64,000 bases of DNA from Actinomycetospora soli (lineage in GTDB: Bacteria; Actinomycetota; Actinomycetes; Mycobacteriales; Pseudonocardiaceae), in NCBI RefSeq assembly GCF_021026295.1, contig NZ_JAJNDA010000004.1, forward strand, positions 1-64,000. Reading direction: 5' to 3'. How positions within the stretch are numbered: position 1 is the first letter of the stretch; the number at the start of each line of letters is the position of its first letter. This document shows, one piece after another, positions 7,941 through 15,958 of this stretch. The position numbers and the translations under genes are program-made. Under the pieces are notes generated by a model. That model was not told the origin of the DNA. It made no database searches and was given only the letters and a program-made list of their open reading frames with translations.

Positions 7941-8600
7941 GTGGCCCGGGTGCCGGCATCGACGCTCGCCCCCGATCCCCCGCCGGGCCCGGCCGTCGGG
8001 AGGCCGGACCGCGCCGAGCCGCGCCGTGGCGAGCGCGGCGACCGCGGCCGGACGGGGCCGCCCGGTGACGACCCGGACGTCGACCGGTGGCTCGTCGGCC
8101 GCGTGGTCGACGGCGACGTCGACGCCTACGAGGAACTGCTGCGTCGCCACCGCGACCGCATCTACCGGATCGCCCTGCGGGTGCTCGCCGACCCGGCCGA
8201 CGCCGACGACGTCACCCAGGACATCGCCATCCAGCTGTGGACCGGCCTGTCGAGCTTCACCGGCAGCGCCGCCTTCACCACGTGGCTGTACCGCGTCGTC
8301 GTGAACCGGTGCCTGAACCTGCGCCGCCGCCGGCGCCCCACCGAGGAGCTGACCGAGAACGTCCACCCGACGGCGGCCGGACCGGAGGCGCGGGTGGTGG
8401 CCGGACAGGAGCTCGAGGCCGGGATCGCCGCCCTCGCGGGGATGCCCGAGGAGCTGCGCGTGACCCTGGTCCTGATCCAGTTCGAGGGCCTGAGCTACGC
8501 GCAGGCGGCCACCGTGCTCAAGGTGCCCGAGACCACGGTGCGCGGCCGGCTCGCCCGGGCGCGGACCCACCTGGTGAAGCAGATGAGGAGCTGGTCATGA
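7941..8600 (+). CDS. sigma-70 family (ECF-type) RNA polymerase sigma factor
   Basis: About 219 residues. Region 2 is seen at YEELLRRHRDRIYRIALRVLADPADADDVTQDIAIQLW (the DADDVTQD motif is typical), then FTTWLYRVVVNRCLN. Region 4 is at LAGMPEELRVTLVLIQFEGLSYAQAATVLKVPETTVRGRLARAR, the -35-recognising helix-turn-helix. The N-terminal ~45 residues are a Pro/Arg/Gly-rich tail. I prefer the GTG at 7941 (AGAGGA at 7931-7936); an ATG at 7848 in frame would add 31 residues without a clear ribosome site. The stop overlaps the next gene's ATG by four bases, so translation is coupled to the zinc-motif/Asp23 protein, which may be its anti-sigma factor. Confidence 0.92.
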   Translation: MARVPASTLAPDPPPGPAVGRPDRAEPRRGERGDRGRTGPPGDDPDVDRWLVGRVVDGDVDAYEELLRRHRDRIYRIALRVLADPADADDVTQDIAIQLWTGLSSFTGSAAFTTWLYRVVVNRCLNLRRRRRPTEELTENVHPTAAGPEARVVAGQELEAGIAALAGMPEELRVTLVLIQFEGLSYAQAATVLKVPETTVRGRLARARTHLVKQMRSWS

Positions 8601-9334
8601 CCGACCGACCCGGCGACTCGACCACCGCCGCGACCGACTCCGCGGTCGACCTCCTGGAGACCGAGGCCGCCCTGCCGTGCGGGCGGGACCCGCAGGAGCT
8701 GCTCGACCAGGTCACCGAGCACGGGCCGGCCGCCCGCGACGACCACCAGCGCGGCTGCCTGCACTGCCAGGCCGCCCTCGCCGAGTTCGACCGGCTCTGG
8801 GCCCCGATGCGCACCGTCGCCGCCGACCGGCCGCAGGCCCCGGCCGGGGTCCTGGACGACGTGCTCTCCAGCATCCGCGGCGTCACCGAGGACGCCGAGT
8901 TCGCCCGGCTCGACGAGGGCTACGGGCACACCCGCATCTCGGGCCGGGTGGTGGCCGCCATCGCCCGCCACCACGCCGCCCGCGTGGTGGGGGTCCGCGG
9001 CGCGCTCGGCCGGCTCGACCGTGCCGGACACCGCCGGGGCGACCGCGACCCGGAGTTCCCCGAGTCCTCGATCCACACCGCGCAGCCGGGCGACATGAGC
9101 CGGGAGCCCCGCGCCAGCGCCGGGGTCGCCGGCGCCTCGACCGCGATCGAGATCGTGCTGGCCGCCGAGTACGGGCGGGACCTGCCGGCGCTCGCCGACG
9201 AGGTGCGCGCCGCCGTCGTCGACGGGGTCCGCGCCAGCACCGGCCTCGAGCCGGTCGCCGTGACGATCGTGATCGACGAGGTCCTCCTCCCCCGTCCGGG
9301 TACGGGAGAGCCAGCTCACTCGAAAGGTCCGTGA
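8597..9334 (+). CDS. zinc-motif N-domain fused to Asp23/Gls24 domain, probable anti-sigma/envelope stress protein
   Basis: A 245-residue protein with two parts. Residues 20-80 carry LPCGRDPQEL and then His50-x3-Cys54-x2-Cys57 (HQRGCLHCQ), the H-x3-C-x2-C motif used by zinc-binding anti-sigma factors. The second half has an Asp23/Gls24 pattern: RISGRVVAAIARHHAARVVGVR, IEIVLAAEYGRDLPALADEVRAAVVDGV, and LEPVAVTIVIDEVLLP. Start overlaps the sigma-factor stop (ATGA), a usual arrangement for a sigma/anti-sigma pair. Asp23 proteins in Firmicutes sit at the membrane through AmaP; here an AmaP-like protein is six genes downstream. The anti-sigma role is inferred from motif plus coupling, not proven. 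Confidence 0.8.
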   Translation: MTDRPGDSTTAATDSAVDLLETEAALPCGRDPQELLDQVTEHGPAARDDHQRGCLHCQAALAEFDRLWAPMRTVAADRPQAPAGVLDDVLSSIRGVTEDAEFARLDEGYGHTRISGRVVAAIARHHAARVVGVRGALGRLDRAGHRRGDRDPEFPESSIHTAQPGDMSREPRASAGVAGASTAIEIVLAAEYGRDLPALADEVRAAVVDGVRASTGLEPVAVTIVIDEVLLPRPGTGEPAHSKGP

Positions 9335-9430
9335 CGATCGGGCGCGATCCGGTGTCACACCACCGAGTTCGACGGACACGGCCGCCCACCCGGGGCGGCA
9401 CGACCCGTCGTCGCGAAGGAGGACACCGCG

Positions 9431-9880
9431 ATGACCACCCCCGCCACCACCCCGAAGGCCACCGGCTCCGCGCTGGAGAGCACGCAGGGCAAGACCACGA
9501 TCGCCGACGCGGTCGTCGCGAAGGTCGCGGGTCTCGCCGCCCGCGAGGTCAACGGCGTGCACGGGTTCGGCGGCTCGGCCGCCCGCGCCTTCGGCGCCAT
9601 CACCGAGCGCATCCCCGGCAGCCGCTCCTCGGTCACCCAGGGCGTGTCGGTGGAGGTCGGCGAGCGCCAGGCCGCCGTCGACCTGACCATCGTCGTCGAG
9701 TACGGCGTCGCCATCGCCGACCTCGCGCGCTCGGTGCGCCGGAACGTGATCAGCGCCGTGGAGCGCATGACCGGCCTCGAGGTCACCGAGGTCAACGTCG
9801 ACGTCGTCGACCTGCACCTGCCCAGCGACGACGACGCCGCCGACGACGCTCCGGCCGACACCCCCGCCCGCGTGCGATGA
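9431..9880 (+). CDS. Asp23/Gls24 family envelope stress protein
   Basis: A 149-residue Asp23/Gls24 protein. The family order is complete: KTTIADAVVAKVAGLAAREVNGVHGFG (helix and first strand), GVSVEVGERQAAVDLTIVVEYGVAIADLARSVRRNVISAVERMTGLEVTEVNVDVVDLHL. An acidic Ala/Asp-rich tail of about 15 residues follows. A GGAGGACACC site precedes the ATG at 9431. It lies 96 bp after the previous gene and overlaps the next start by ATGA. In the family this domain assembles into membrane-tethered sheets that buffer envelope stress. Confidence 0.93.
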   Translation: MTTPATTPKATGSALESTQGKTTIADAVVAKVAGLAAREVNGVHGFGGSAARAFGAITERIPGSRSSVTQGVSVEVGERQAAVDLTIVVEYGVAIADLARSVRRNVISAVERMTGLEVTEVNVDVVDLHLPSDDDAADDAPADTPARVR

Positions 9881-10197
9881 GCACCCCCGGGCCCCACCCC
9901 ACCCCTGCGGTGGTCGGCGGGCTCGACGTCGACCGGATCGCCACCGCGGTGCAAGCCTGCCCCCTCGTGGTGGGCCTGCACCCGGGCCTCCACGGCGCCG
10001 TCGCCACGCTGCTGCCCGGCCGTCGCGTGCCGGGCGTGCGGGTCGTCGAGGACGACGACCGACCGGTCCGGCTCGAGATCGCGGTGACCGCGCCCTACGG
10101 CGCGGTCCTGGCCCGGGTCGGCGAGCAGGTCCGCGCCGCCGTCGCGCCCCTCGCCCCCGGCCTGCCGGCCGAGGTCACCGTCGCCGACATCGCCTGA
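9877..10197 (+). CDS. Asp23-operon small protein
   Basis: A 106-residue protein coupled to the Asp23 gene before it (ATGA overlap). It contains VRLEIAVTAPYGAVLARVGEQVRAAVAPLAPGLPAEVTVADIA, which follows the C-terminal half of the Asp23 pattern (strand, 'YG..L..v..qvr.av', strand). The N-terminal part (VGGLDVDRIATAVQACPLVVGLHPG) looks like the domain found in actinobacterial operon members annotated as hypothetical next to Asp23. Likely a divergent Asp23 relative that works with the neighbours. Confidence 0.7.
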   Translation: MSTPGPHPTPAVVGGLDVDRIATAVQACPLVVGLHPGLHGAVATLLPGRRVPGVRVVEDDDRPVRLEIAVTAPYGAVLARVGEQVRAAVAPLAPGLPAEVTVADIA

Positions 10198-10230
10198 CCG
10201 CGTCCCACCCTCACAGACAAGGAGTTCGGA

Positions 10231-10443
10231 GTGTTCACCACCAACACCGTCCTGGGGCTGGCCTTCGGCACCGCCCTCGGCTTCGCCGGCGCGTTCGGCG
10301 GGTTCGGCGCCTTCCTGCTCGTGCTCGTGCTCGGCGCCGTGGGCCTGGCCGTCGGGCGCTGGCTCGACGGGCAGCTCGACCTCGCCGAGATCACCGACCA
10401 GCTCCGCGGCGCCGGCTCGGATCGGGGGAGGAATCGACTGTGA
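10231..10443 (+). CDS. small integral membrane protein of the Asp23 operon (DUF2273-like)
   Basis: A 70-residue protein, almost entirely one or two hydrophobic Gly/Ala/Phe-rich helices (LGLAFGTALGFAGAFGGFGA, then FLLVLVLGAVGLAVGRWLDG) followed by a short charged tail. The GTG at 10231 has AAGGAG six bases before it. Small DUF2273 membrane proteins are regular members of Asp23 operons and may help tether Asp23 proteins. Overlaps the next GTG start by four bases. Confidence 0.75.
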   Translation: MFTTNTVLGLAFGTALGFAGAFGGFGAFLLVLVLGAVGLAVGRWLDGQLDLAEITDQLRGAGSDRGRNRL

Positions 10444-10838
10444 GCACCACGACCGTCTCCCCCGACCCCGTCACCGCCCCGGTCGCCCTGTCCGCCGACG
10501 CCGGTGACCGCGGGGAGCTGACCATCGCCGACAAGGTCGTCGAGAAGCTGGTCGTGGCCGCGGCGGCCGAGGTCGAGGGCATCGACACGCAGTCGAGGTC
10601 CGGCACGCTCGGTCGCGCCGCCCGCGCCACGGTGACGCGGACCGGCGAGCAGGTCGAGGCGACGCTGCAGACCGCCGTGCGCTACCCGCACGGCCTGGCC
10701 GCGACCGCCGACGCCGCCCGCGACCGCATCCGCACCCGGCTCGACGAGTACACGGGGCTGCGCGTGGCGCGGATCGACGTCACGGTCAGCGTGCTGACCG
10801 GCGCCGCGCCGCGCCCGACGGGGCGGGTGGTCGCATGA
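10440..10838 (+). CDS. Asp23/Gls24 family envelope stress protein (third copy)
   Basis: A 132-residue Asp23 protein: GELTIADKVVEKLVVAAAAEVEGIDTQ, then VEATLQTAVRYPHGLAATADAARDRIRTRLDEYTGLRVARIDVTVSVL. The start GTG overlaps the previous stop and the stop overlaps the next ATG, so it sits inside a translationally coupled block. It diverges from the copy at 9431, for example YPHGLAATADA in place of YGVAIADLARS, which suggests distinct partners instead of simple dosage. Confidence 0.9.
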   Translation: MSTTTVSPDPVTAPVALSADAGDRGELTIADKVVEKLVVAAAAEVEGIDTQSRSGTLGRAARATVTRTGEQVEATLQTAVRYPHGLAATADAARDRIRTRLDEYTGLRVARIDVTVSVLTGAAPRPTGRVVA

Positions 10839-11425
10839 CCCGCCGACCCCGCCGCACCGCGCCCGCGCTGCTGGTGGCCCTCGTCCTCCTCGCGCTCGGC
10901 GCCCTCGCGGCGACCAGCGCGATCCAGACCCTGCTCGGGCGGACCCCCGTGGTCTCCCTCGACGCGGTGCCGTCGGCCCTGTCCGGCGTCGCCTGGCAGT
11001 CCCCCGCGGTGCTCATCGTGGCGGGGGTGGCCGCCCTCGTCGGGCTCGTGCTGCTGCTCGCGGCGATCCTGCCCGGGCCCTCACACGTCCTGCCCGTGGG
11101 GACCGCTCCCGCCGCCACCGGTGGCACCGGTGGCGCCGAGGAGTGGGGCCCCTGGTCCGGTGGCGGCGTCGAGACCGCCGGCTGGCACCGCAACGACCTC
11201 GCCCTCCGCCTGCGCCGGCGCGCCCAGACCGTCGAGGGCGTCACCGGCGCCACCGCGAAGGTCCGGCGCCGCCGGGTCAAGGTCGTCGCGCGCACCCACC
11301 GCGGGAGCACCGGCGAGCTGCGCCAGGCCGTCGAGACCGCCCTGTCCTCCGACCTCGACACGCTCGGACTGACCGCCCGCCCGCGGCTGCGCGTGAGCGT
11401 GTCCTCCACCCGCAAGGAGCGGTGA
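10835..11425 (+). CDS. DUF6286-like membrane protein of the Asp23 operon
   Basis: A 196-residue protein with two membrane segments (about residues 10-33 and 56-80), a Gly/Thr-rich linker, and a C-terminal soluble domain: GWHRNDLALRLRRRAQTVEGVTGATAKVRRRRVKVVARTHRG, then LTARPRLRVSVSSTRKER. The soluble part has the strand-helix-strand layout seen in AmaP-type cytoplasmic domains. Coupled by ATGA to the Asp23 gene before it and 5 bp from the AmaP-like gene after it. The DUF name is from recall of actinobacterial operons and should be checked. Confidence 0.7.
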   Translation: MTRRPRRTAPALLVALVLLALGALAATSAIQTLLGRTPVVSLDAVPSALSGVAWQSPAVLIVAGVAALVGLVLLLAAILPGPSHVLPVGTAPAATGGTGGAEEWGPWSGGGVETAGWHRNDLALRLRRRAQTVEGVTGATAKVRRRRVKVVARTHRGSTGELRQAVETALSSDLDTLGLTARPRLRVSVSSTRKER

Positions 11426-11430
11426 TCGTC

Positions 11431-12018
11431 ATGGCTCGTGGCCGTGCCACCAATCCGCCCGCCCGGCTCAACCGGAGCCTGCTGGCCCTGGTCGGGATCC
11501 TCCTGATCGCCGCGGCGCTGCTCGCCGCCGGCATCTCGACCGGACGGCTCCCGCTGGCCTCGCCGACCGCCGCCGTCGTGCCGTCCGCCACGCTGCCCTC
11601 GTGGGCCGCGTGGGTGGTCGCGGCGGCCGGGATCGTCGTCGGGCTGCTCGCCCTGCGCTGGCTGATCGCCCAGGCCCGTCGCCGTCCCGCGGGCTCGGCC
11701 TGGTCCGCCGAGTCCGCCGGCCCCGTCGAGGGGCGCACGACCGCCTCGTCGTCGGTGATCGCCGACGCGCTGTGCGACGACCTCGTGGCGCACCCGGCCG
11801 TCGCCGACGCCACCGCCCGGCTCACCGCCCCGGCGCCGCGCCCGGCGCTCTACGTCGAGCTCGCGGTCGACGCGCAGGCCGACGCGTCCGCGGCCCGCGC
11901 CCACCTCGAGCAGCACGCGCTGCCGCGCCTGCGGGCCGCGCTCGGCACGGACACGCTGCCCGTGGAACTGCTGCTGCGGACCGGTCGCGCCGGCAAGGAC
12001 GAGCGGCGGGTCGCGTGA
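11431..12018 (+). CDS. amaP: AmaP-like alkaline-shock membrane anchor
   Basis: A 195-residue protein with an N-terminal pair of membrane helices (about residues 16-36 and 56-78) joined by a short loop, and a cytoplasmic domain with VIADALCDDLVAHPAVADATARLTAPAPRPALYVELAVDAQAD. This is the AmaP layout: two N-terminal helices then a domain that recruits Asp23 to the membrane. Start ATG at 11431; the stop overlaps the lipoprotein GTG. Its place at the end of the Asp23 set supports the call. Confidence 0.78.
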   Translation: MARGRATNPPARLNRSLLALVGILLIAAALLAAGISTGRLPLASPTAAVVPSATLPSWAAWVVAAAGIVVGLLALRWLIAQARRRPAGSAWSAESAGPVEGRTTASSSVIADALCDDLVAHPAVADATARLTAPAPRPALYVELAVDAQADASAARAHLEQHALPRLRAALGTDTLPVELLLRTGRAGKDERRVA

Positions 12019-13181
12019 GCGCCCGCCGGGCCGCGGGGGTGACCGCGGCGGGCCTGGCGCTCGTGGCCCTGCTCGGGGCCTGCGCCGACACCCCGCTGGT
12101 CGTGGCGCCCGGCGCGGGCGCCCCGAGCTCGTCGACCGCCCCCGGTGCGGCACCGTCCGTATCGTCCGTGCCGTCCGTGCCGGCCCCCGCGCCCGCCCCG
12201 CCGCCTCCCCCGGCCACCGCCGGGCCGGCCACGTCGCCGGCCGCGGGCGCCACCCCGGCCGGTCGCGTCGTCGACCTCACCGACGGCGCCGCCACCACGC
12301 TGACCGTCTCCCCCGTCGACCAGCGCGCGATCGTCACCGTCGTCGGCGGCGGGTCCGCCTCCGCCGTGCAGGTGAACCCGGACACCGCCGCCGTCGCGAG
12401 CCGGTCCACCGTCACCGGCAGCCCGCGGGCCGCGCTGCCCGCCACCGACCGCTCCGGCCTCGTGCTCGCCGACCCCTCGGCCGGTCTGAGCGCGATCGCC
12501 CTGCCCTCCGGGTCGACCGCCACCGCACCGCAGGGCGCGCCGGCCGGGGTCCAGGCGCTCGGCGTCGACCCGTCCGGGAGCCTCGTCGTCGCCGCGACCG
12601 GCGTGGCCGGGGACGCGCGACGCGAGGCCGCCGGCGTCGTCGCGGACGGCACGCTCTCGGTCCTGCGCGACGACCGCGTCGCCGCGCAGGTGGGCGGTCT
12701 CGGCCGCCCGGTCGCCCTCGCGGTCACCGGCGAGCGGGCCGCGGTGCTCGACTCCGCGCGCAACGTGGTCCACCTGATCGACCTGTCGACGATGCGGGAG
12801 CAGGCCACGCTGCCCGCCGGCGACGGCCCGACGGGTGTGACCGTCGACCGCCACGGGCGACTGCTCGTCACCGACACGCGCGCCGGGGTCCTGCGGCGCT
12901 ACGACCTGGCGCAGGGCGGGGCCCCCGCCCCCCTCGCCCCCATCCGGCTCGGGGCGTCCAGCGCCCCGTACGGCACCGCCTACGACGCGACGACCGACCG
13001 TCTCTGGGTCACCCTCACCGGCACGAACCGGCTGGTGGCGATCGACCTGAGCTCGGCCGAGGCGCCGCGCACGGTGCTCGACCTCGCGACGATCGCCCAG
13101 CCCGACCTGGTCGCCCTCGGGCAGGGCCGGGTCTACGTGGCCAGTCCCCGCACGGGGCAGGTGCAGATCACTCTCGCGTAG
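12015..13181 (+). CDS. predicted lipoprotein with YncE-like beta-propeller
   Basis: A 388-residue exported lipoprotein. The signal peptide runs to the lipobox LLGAC with Cys23. A Pro/Ala/Ser-rich linker (about residues 30-85) leads to a repeat domain built of short strands with SPVDQRAIVTVVGGG, GVDPSGSLVVAATG, GVTVDRHGRLLVTDTRAGVLRRY, ATTDRLWVTLTGTNRLVAIDL and GQGRVYVASPRTGQVQI, the pattern of seven-blade YncE/NHL-type propellers. Probably a surface sensor or scaffold. Unusual partner: it is translationally coupled (GTGA) to the AmaP-like gene, tying an outside-facing protein to the Asp23 operon. Confidence 0.8.
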   Translation: MSARRAAGVTAAGLALVALLGACADTPLVVAPGAGAPSSSTAPGAAPSVSSVPSVPAPAPAPPPPPATAGPATSPAAGATPAGRVVDLTDGAATTLTVSPVDQRAIVTVVGGGSASAVQVNPDTAAVASRSTVTGSPRAALPATDRSGLVLADPSAGLSAIALPSGSTATAPQGAPAGVQALGVDPSGSLVVAATGVAGDARREAAGVVADGTLSVLRDDRVAAQVGGLGRPVALAVTGERAAVLDSARNVVHLIDLSTMREQATLPAGDGPTGVTVDRHGRLLVTDTRAGVLRRYDLAQGGAPAPLAPIRLGASSAPYGTAYDATTDRLWVTLTGTNRLVAIDLSSAEAPRTVLDLATIAQPDLVALGQGRVYVASPRTGQVQITLA

Positions 13182-13259
13182 GTGCGGTACGTGCCCCCGG
13201 ACGGGGTACTCCACCACCAGGACGCGGCGAGCAGAGCCGCGGAAGGAGAGGAGCTCACG

Positions 13260-13433
13260 ATGAGCGCTGACGACAAGGCCGGCAACAAGATCGACGAGAT
13301 CAAGGGCAAGGTCAAGGAGACCGTCGGCAAGGCCGTGGGCAACGAGTCGCTCGAGGCCGAGGGCAAGGCCGACCAGGGGAAGGCCAACCTCAAGCAGGCC
13401 GGCGAGAAGGTCAAGGACGCCTTCAAGTCCTGA
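13260..13433 (+). CDS. CsbD-family stress protein
   Basis: A 57-residue, highly charged CsbD protein: DKAGNKIDEIKGKVKETVGKA, GNESLEAEGKADQGKANLKQ, AGEKVKDAFKS, all typical of the family. CsbD proteins are general-stress proteins of unknown mechanism. GGAAGGAGAGGAG precedes the ATG at 13260. A GGGTAC at 13204-13209 could be a stress-sigma -10, though no clear -35 is at the right distance. It is 78 bp after the lipoprotein gene and followed by a strong terminator. Confidence 0.95.
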   Translation: MSADDKAGNKIDEIKGKVKETVGKAVGNESLEAEGKADQGKANLKQAGEKVKDAFKS

Positions 13434-13449
13434 TCCCGCACACACCCAC

Positions 13450-13482
13450 GAACGGGCCGTCCCCCACGGGGGCGGCCCGTTC
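13450..13482. terminator. strong bidirectional terminator
   Basis: GAACGGGCCG (13450-13459) pairs perfectly with CGGCCCGTTC (13473-13482), with an inner CCCCC-AC-GGGGG stem. It separates csbD from the convergent acyl-CoA ligase gene. Confidence 0.85.
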
Positions 13483-13488
13483 GTCGTC

Positions 13489-15027
13489 TCAGGAGGTCAG
13501 GCGCGCCTTGATCTCGGCCTTGAGCACCTTGCCGACCTTGGAGCGGGGCAGGTCGTCCCACACCTCGATCTGCTTCGGGGTCTTGACGCTGCCGATGCGC
13601 GCCTTCACGAACGACGTCACCTCGGCCGGGTCGAGGCTGCTCCCCGGCCGCAGCTGCAGCACCGCCGTGACCCGCTCCCCCCACTTCTCGTCGGGCAGGC
13701 CGATCACCGCGCCGTCGGCGACGGCGGGGTGCGCGAGCAGGGCCTGCTCGACCTCGGTGGAGTAGACGTTGAAGCCGCCGGTGATGACCATGTCCTTGGC
13801 CCGGTCGACGATGAACAGGAACCCGTCGTCGTCGAGGTAGCCGATGTCGCCGGTGTGGTGCCAGCCGAACCTCGAGGCCTCGGCCGTGGCGGCCTCGTCG
13901 TCGAGATAGCCCCGCATCACCAGCGAGCCGCGCACGACGATCTCGCCGCGCTCACCGTGCGGCAGCAGGCGCCCGTCCTCGGCCATGATCGCGACCGTCA
14001 CCAGCGGCGACGGACGCCCGGCGGAGGACAGCCGCTCCCGCGCGATCGACCCGTCCTCGTGCAGGTGGTCCTCGGGGGCCATCGTCGAGATCATCATCGG
14101 CGCCTCGGTCTGCCCGAACAGCTGCGCCATCACGGGCCCGATCCGCGTGATCGCGTCCTCCAGCCGCGACGCCGACATCGGCGCGGCGCCGTACCAGAAG
14201 CACTGCAACGACGACAGGTCCCGGCTCGCCAGGCTCGGGTGGTCCAGCACCATGTAGATGAGGGTCGGCGGCAGGAACGTGTGCGTGACCCGGTGCTGCT
14301 CGACGTGGTGGAGGAAGCCCCCGACGTCGGGATGCCGCATGATCACGATCGACCCGCCCCGACCGAGCACGGGGAAGCACAGCACGCCCGCGGCGTGGGT
14401 GAGCGGGGCGAGCGCGAGGTAGGTCGGCCGGCCGCCGCGCGCGGGCCACGGGTAGCTCATGAGCGTGAGCGCGGTCATCGTCTCGATGTTCGTGCCCGTG
14501 AGCATGACGCCCTTGGGCTTCCCGGTGGTGCCGCCGGTGCCGACGATCAGGGCGAGATCGTCGCCGGTGTGCCGGTCGACCGGCTCGTCGGACCCGGTCG
14601 CCAGGAAGTCCGGCAGGCCGACCGCCCCGTCGACGTCGCCGTCGAGACAGACCAGGGTGCGCAGGGCCGGGAGGTCGGCCCGGATCGCGTCGACCAGCGG
14701 CGCGAACGCCGCCTGGAAGAACAGCACCGAGCAGCCGAAGAGCGCGAGCAGCTCGCGGTTCTCGGCGGCCTCGTTGCGCGGGTTGACCGGGCACCAGACC
14801 GCACCGGCGCGACTGATGCCGAACACGCAGGTGAACGCGTCGGGGTCGTTGGCCGAGAGGATCGCGACGCGGTCACCCGGCGCGACCGCGTCGGCCACCA
14901 GCGCCGAGGCGACGCGGCCGGCGAGCCGCGTCGTCTCCGCGTAGGTCCGGACCTCGCCGTCGCACACCAGGCAGGGGGCCTCCGGGTCGAGCGAGGCCCC
15001 CTTGTCCAGGAAGTCGACGAGCCGCAT
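13489..15027 (-). CDS. acyl-CoA synthetase (AMP-binding)
   Basis: A 512-residue ANL-superfamily ligase that would adenylate a fatty or aromatic acid and pass it to CoA. The P-loop-like core is IVGTGGTTGKPKGVMLTG, the A5 region FWYGAAPMSASRLED, FGQTEAPM for the adenine/acyl motif, GWHHTGDIGYLDDDGFLFIVDRAKDMVITGGFNVYSTEVE for A7/A8, and PRSKVGKVLKAEIK with the A10 catalytic lysine. The N-terminal half AFTCVFGISRAGAVWCPVNPRN is like FadD3/FadD-type long enzymes. Starts at ATG 15027, sharing one base (TGATG) with the SDR stop, so the two form an operon under the TetR-type regulator opposite. Confidence 0.93.
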   Translation of the reverse strand: MRLVDFLDKGASLDPEAPCLVCDGEVRTYAETTRLAGRVASALVADAVAPGDRVAILSANDPDAFTCVFGISRAGAVWCPVNPRNEAAENRELLALFGCSVLFFQAAFAPLVDAIRADLPALRTLVCLDGDVDGAVGLPDFLATGSDEPVDRHTGDDLALIVGTGGTTGKPKGVMLTGTNIETMTALTLMSYPWPARGGRPTYLALAPLTHAAGVLCFPVLGRGGSIVIMRHPDVGGFLHHVEQHRVTHTFLPPTLIYMVLDHPSLASRDLSSLQCFWYGAAPMSASRLEDAITRIGPVMAQLFGQTEAPMMISTMAPEDHLHEDGSIARERLSSAGRPSPLVTVAIMAEDGRLLPHGERGEIVVRGSLVMRGYLDDEAATAEASRFGWHHTGDIGYLDDDGFLFIVDRAKDMVITGGFNVYSTEVEQALLAHPAVADGAVIGLPDEKWGERVTAVLQLRPGSSLDPAEVTSFVKARIGSVKTPKQIEVWDDLPRSKVGKVLKAEIKARLTS

Positions 15028-15830
15028 CACATACCCATGCCGCCGTCGACCGGCAGGCCGGCGCCGTTGACGAACCGGGCCGCGTCGGAGGCCAGGAAGA
15101 CCACAGCGTCGGCGATGTCGGTGACCTCGCCGAGGCGGCCGGAGGGGGTGAGCTCGACGACGGCGCCGACCGCGGCCTCGGGGCTCTCGAACAGGCCGAG
15201 CCCGGCGGTCTCGACGGCGAGCTTCTGGCCCATCGCGGTGGGCACGAGGCCGGGGTAGACGCAGTTGACGCGCACGCCGTAGCCGAGCTTGCCCGACTCC
15301 ATCGCCGCGACCCGGGTCAGCCGGTCGACGCCGGACTTCGTCGCCGAGTAGCCGCCGATCGAGGGGAAGGCGATGGTGGCGGCGACCGAGGCGACGTTGA
15401 CGATCGCGCCGCCCTGTCCCGCGGGGCCGCCGGGGCGCATCGCGCGGAACGCGTGCTTGATGCCGAGCATCGTGCCCAGCAGGTTGACCTCGAGCATCCG
15501 GCGGACGTCGTCGGGCTCGGTGTCGACGAGCAGCTGCGTGACCTCGAGGCCCGCGTTGTTGATCACGACGTCGAGCCCGCCGAGCTCGCTCACGGTGTGC
15601 GAGATCGCGGCGTCCCACTGCGCGTCGTCGGTGACGTCGAGGGCGACGAACCCCGCGGTGTGGCCCTCGCCGGCCAGCGACGCCGCCGTCTTCTCGCCCA
15701 CGTCCTTCGCCACGTCGGCGAGCATCACGGCGGCTCCCGCGCCGGCCAGCGCGCGGGCCATGCCCTCGCCGAGACCCTGCGCTCCCCCGGTGACCAGCAC
15801 CCGGCGCCCCGTCAGATCGAACGCGCTCAT
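15027..15830 (-). CDS. SDR-family NAD(P)-dependent oxidoreductase
   Basis: A 267-residue classical short-chain dehydrogenase. TGGAQGLGEGMA is the nucleotide-binding glycine motif; LADVAKDVGE places an Asp after the second strand, favouring NAD over NADP. NNAG, the catalytic Ser in NVASVAATIAFPSIGG and the Y-x3-K of YSATKSG are all present. Start ATG at 15830 with GGGAGGGACGAC. First gene of the SDR/acyl-CoA ligase operon; by analogy the pair would oxidise a hydroxyacyl or steroid side-chain intermediate, but this is inference. Confidence 0.93.
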   Translation of the reverse strand: MSAFDLTGRRVLVTGGAQGLGEGMARALAGAGAAVMLADVAKDVGEKTAASLAGEGHTAGFVALDVTDDAQWDAAISHTVSELGGLDVVINNAGLEVTQLLVDTEPDDVRRMLEVNLLGTMLGIKHAFRAMRPGGPAGQGGAIVNVASVAATIAFPSIGGYSATKSGVDRLTRVAAMESGKLGYGVRVNCVYPGLVPTAMGQKLAVETAGLGLFESPEAAVGAVVELTPSGRLGEVTDIADAVVFLASDAARFVNGAGLPVDGGMGM

Positions 15831-15899
15831 GTCGTCCCTCCCGCCGGCCGTGGCCGGTCACACCTCGTCGTGTCGTGCGGATCACAACCTAGGGAGTTT

Positions 15900-15939
15900 T
15901 CTGGACGACCGTCAAGATTTTCTCGGACGAGTGTCCAGA
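15900..15939. promoter_or_regulatory. two tandem TetR-type operator copies
   Basis: In the divergent promoter region are two 18-bp imperfect palindromes 22 bp apart: TCTGGACGACCGTCAAGA (15900-15917) and CTCGGACGAGTGTCCAGA (15922-15939). Shared core GGACGA-N2-GTC-N-AGA. Two-turn spacing on the same DNA face fits cooperative binding by the TetR protein encoded at 15959, controlling itself and the SDR/ligase operon. Confidence 0.7.
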
Positions 15940-15958
15940 CCGGGTTAGGGTGTCGGCC

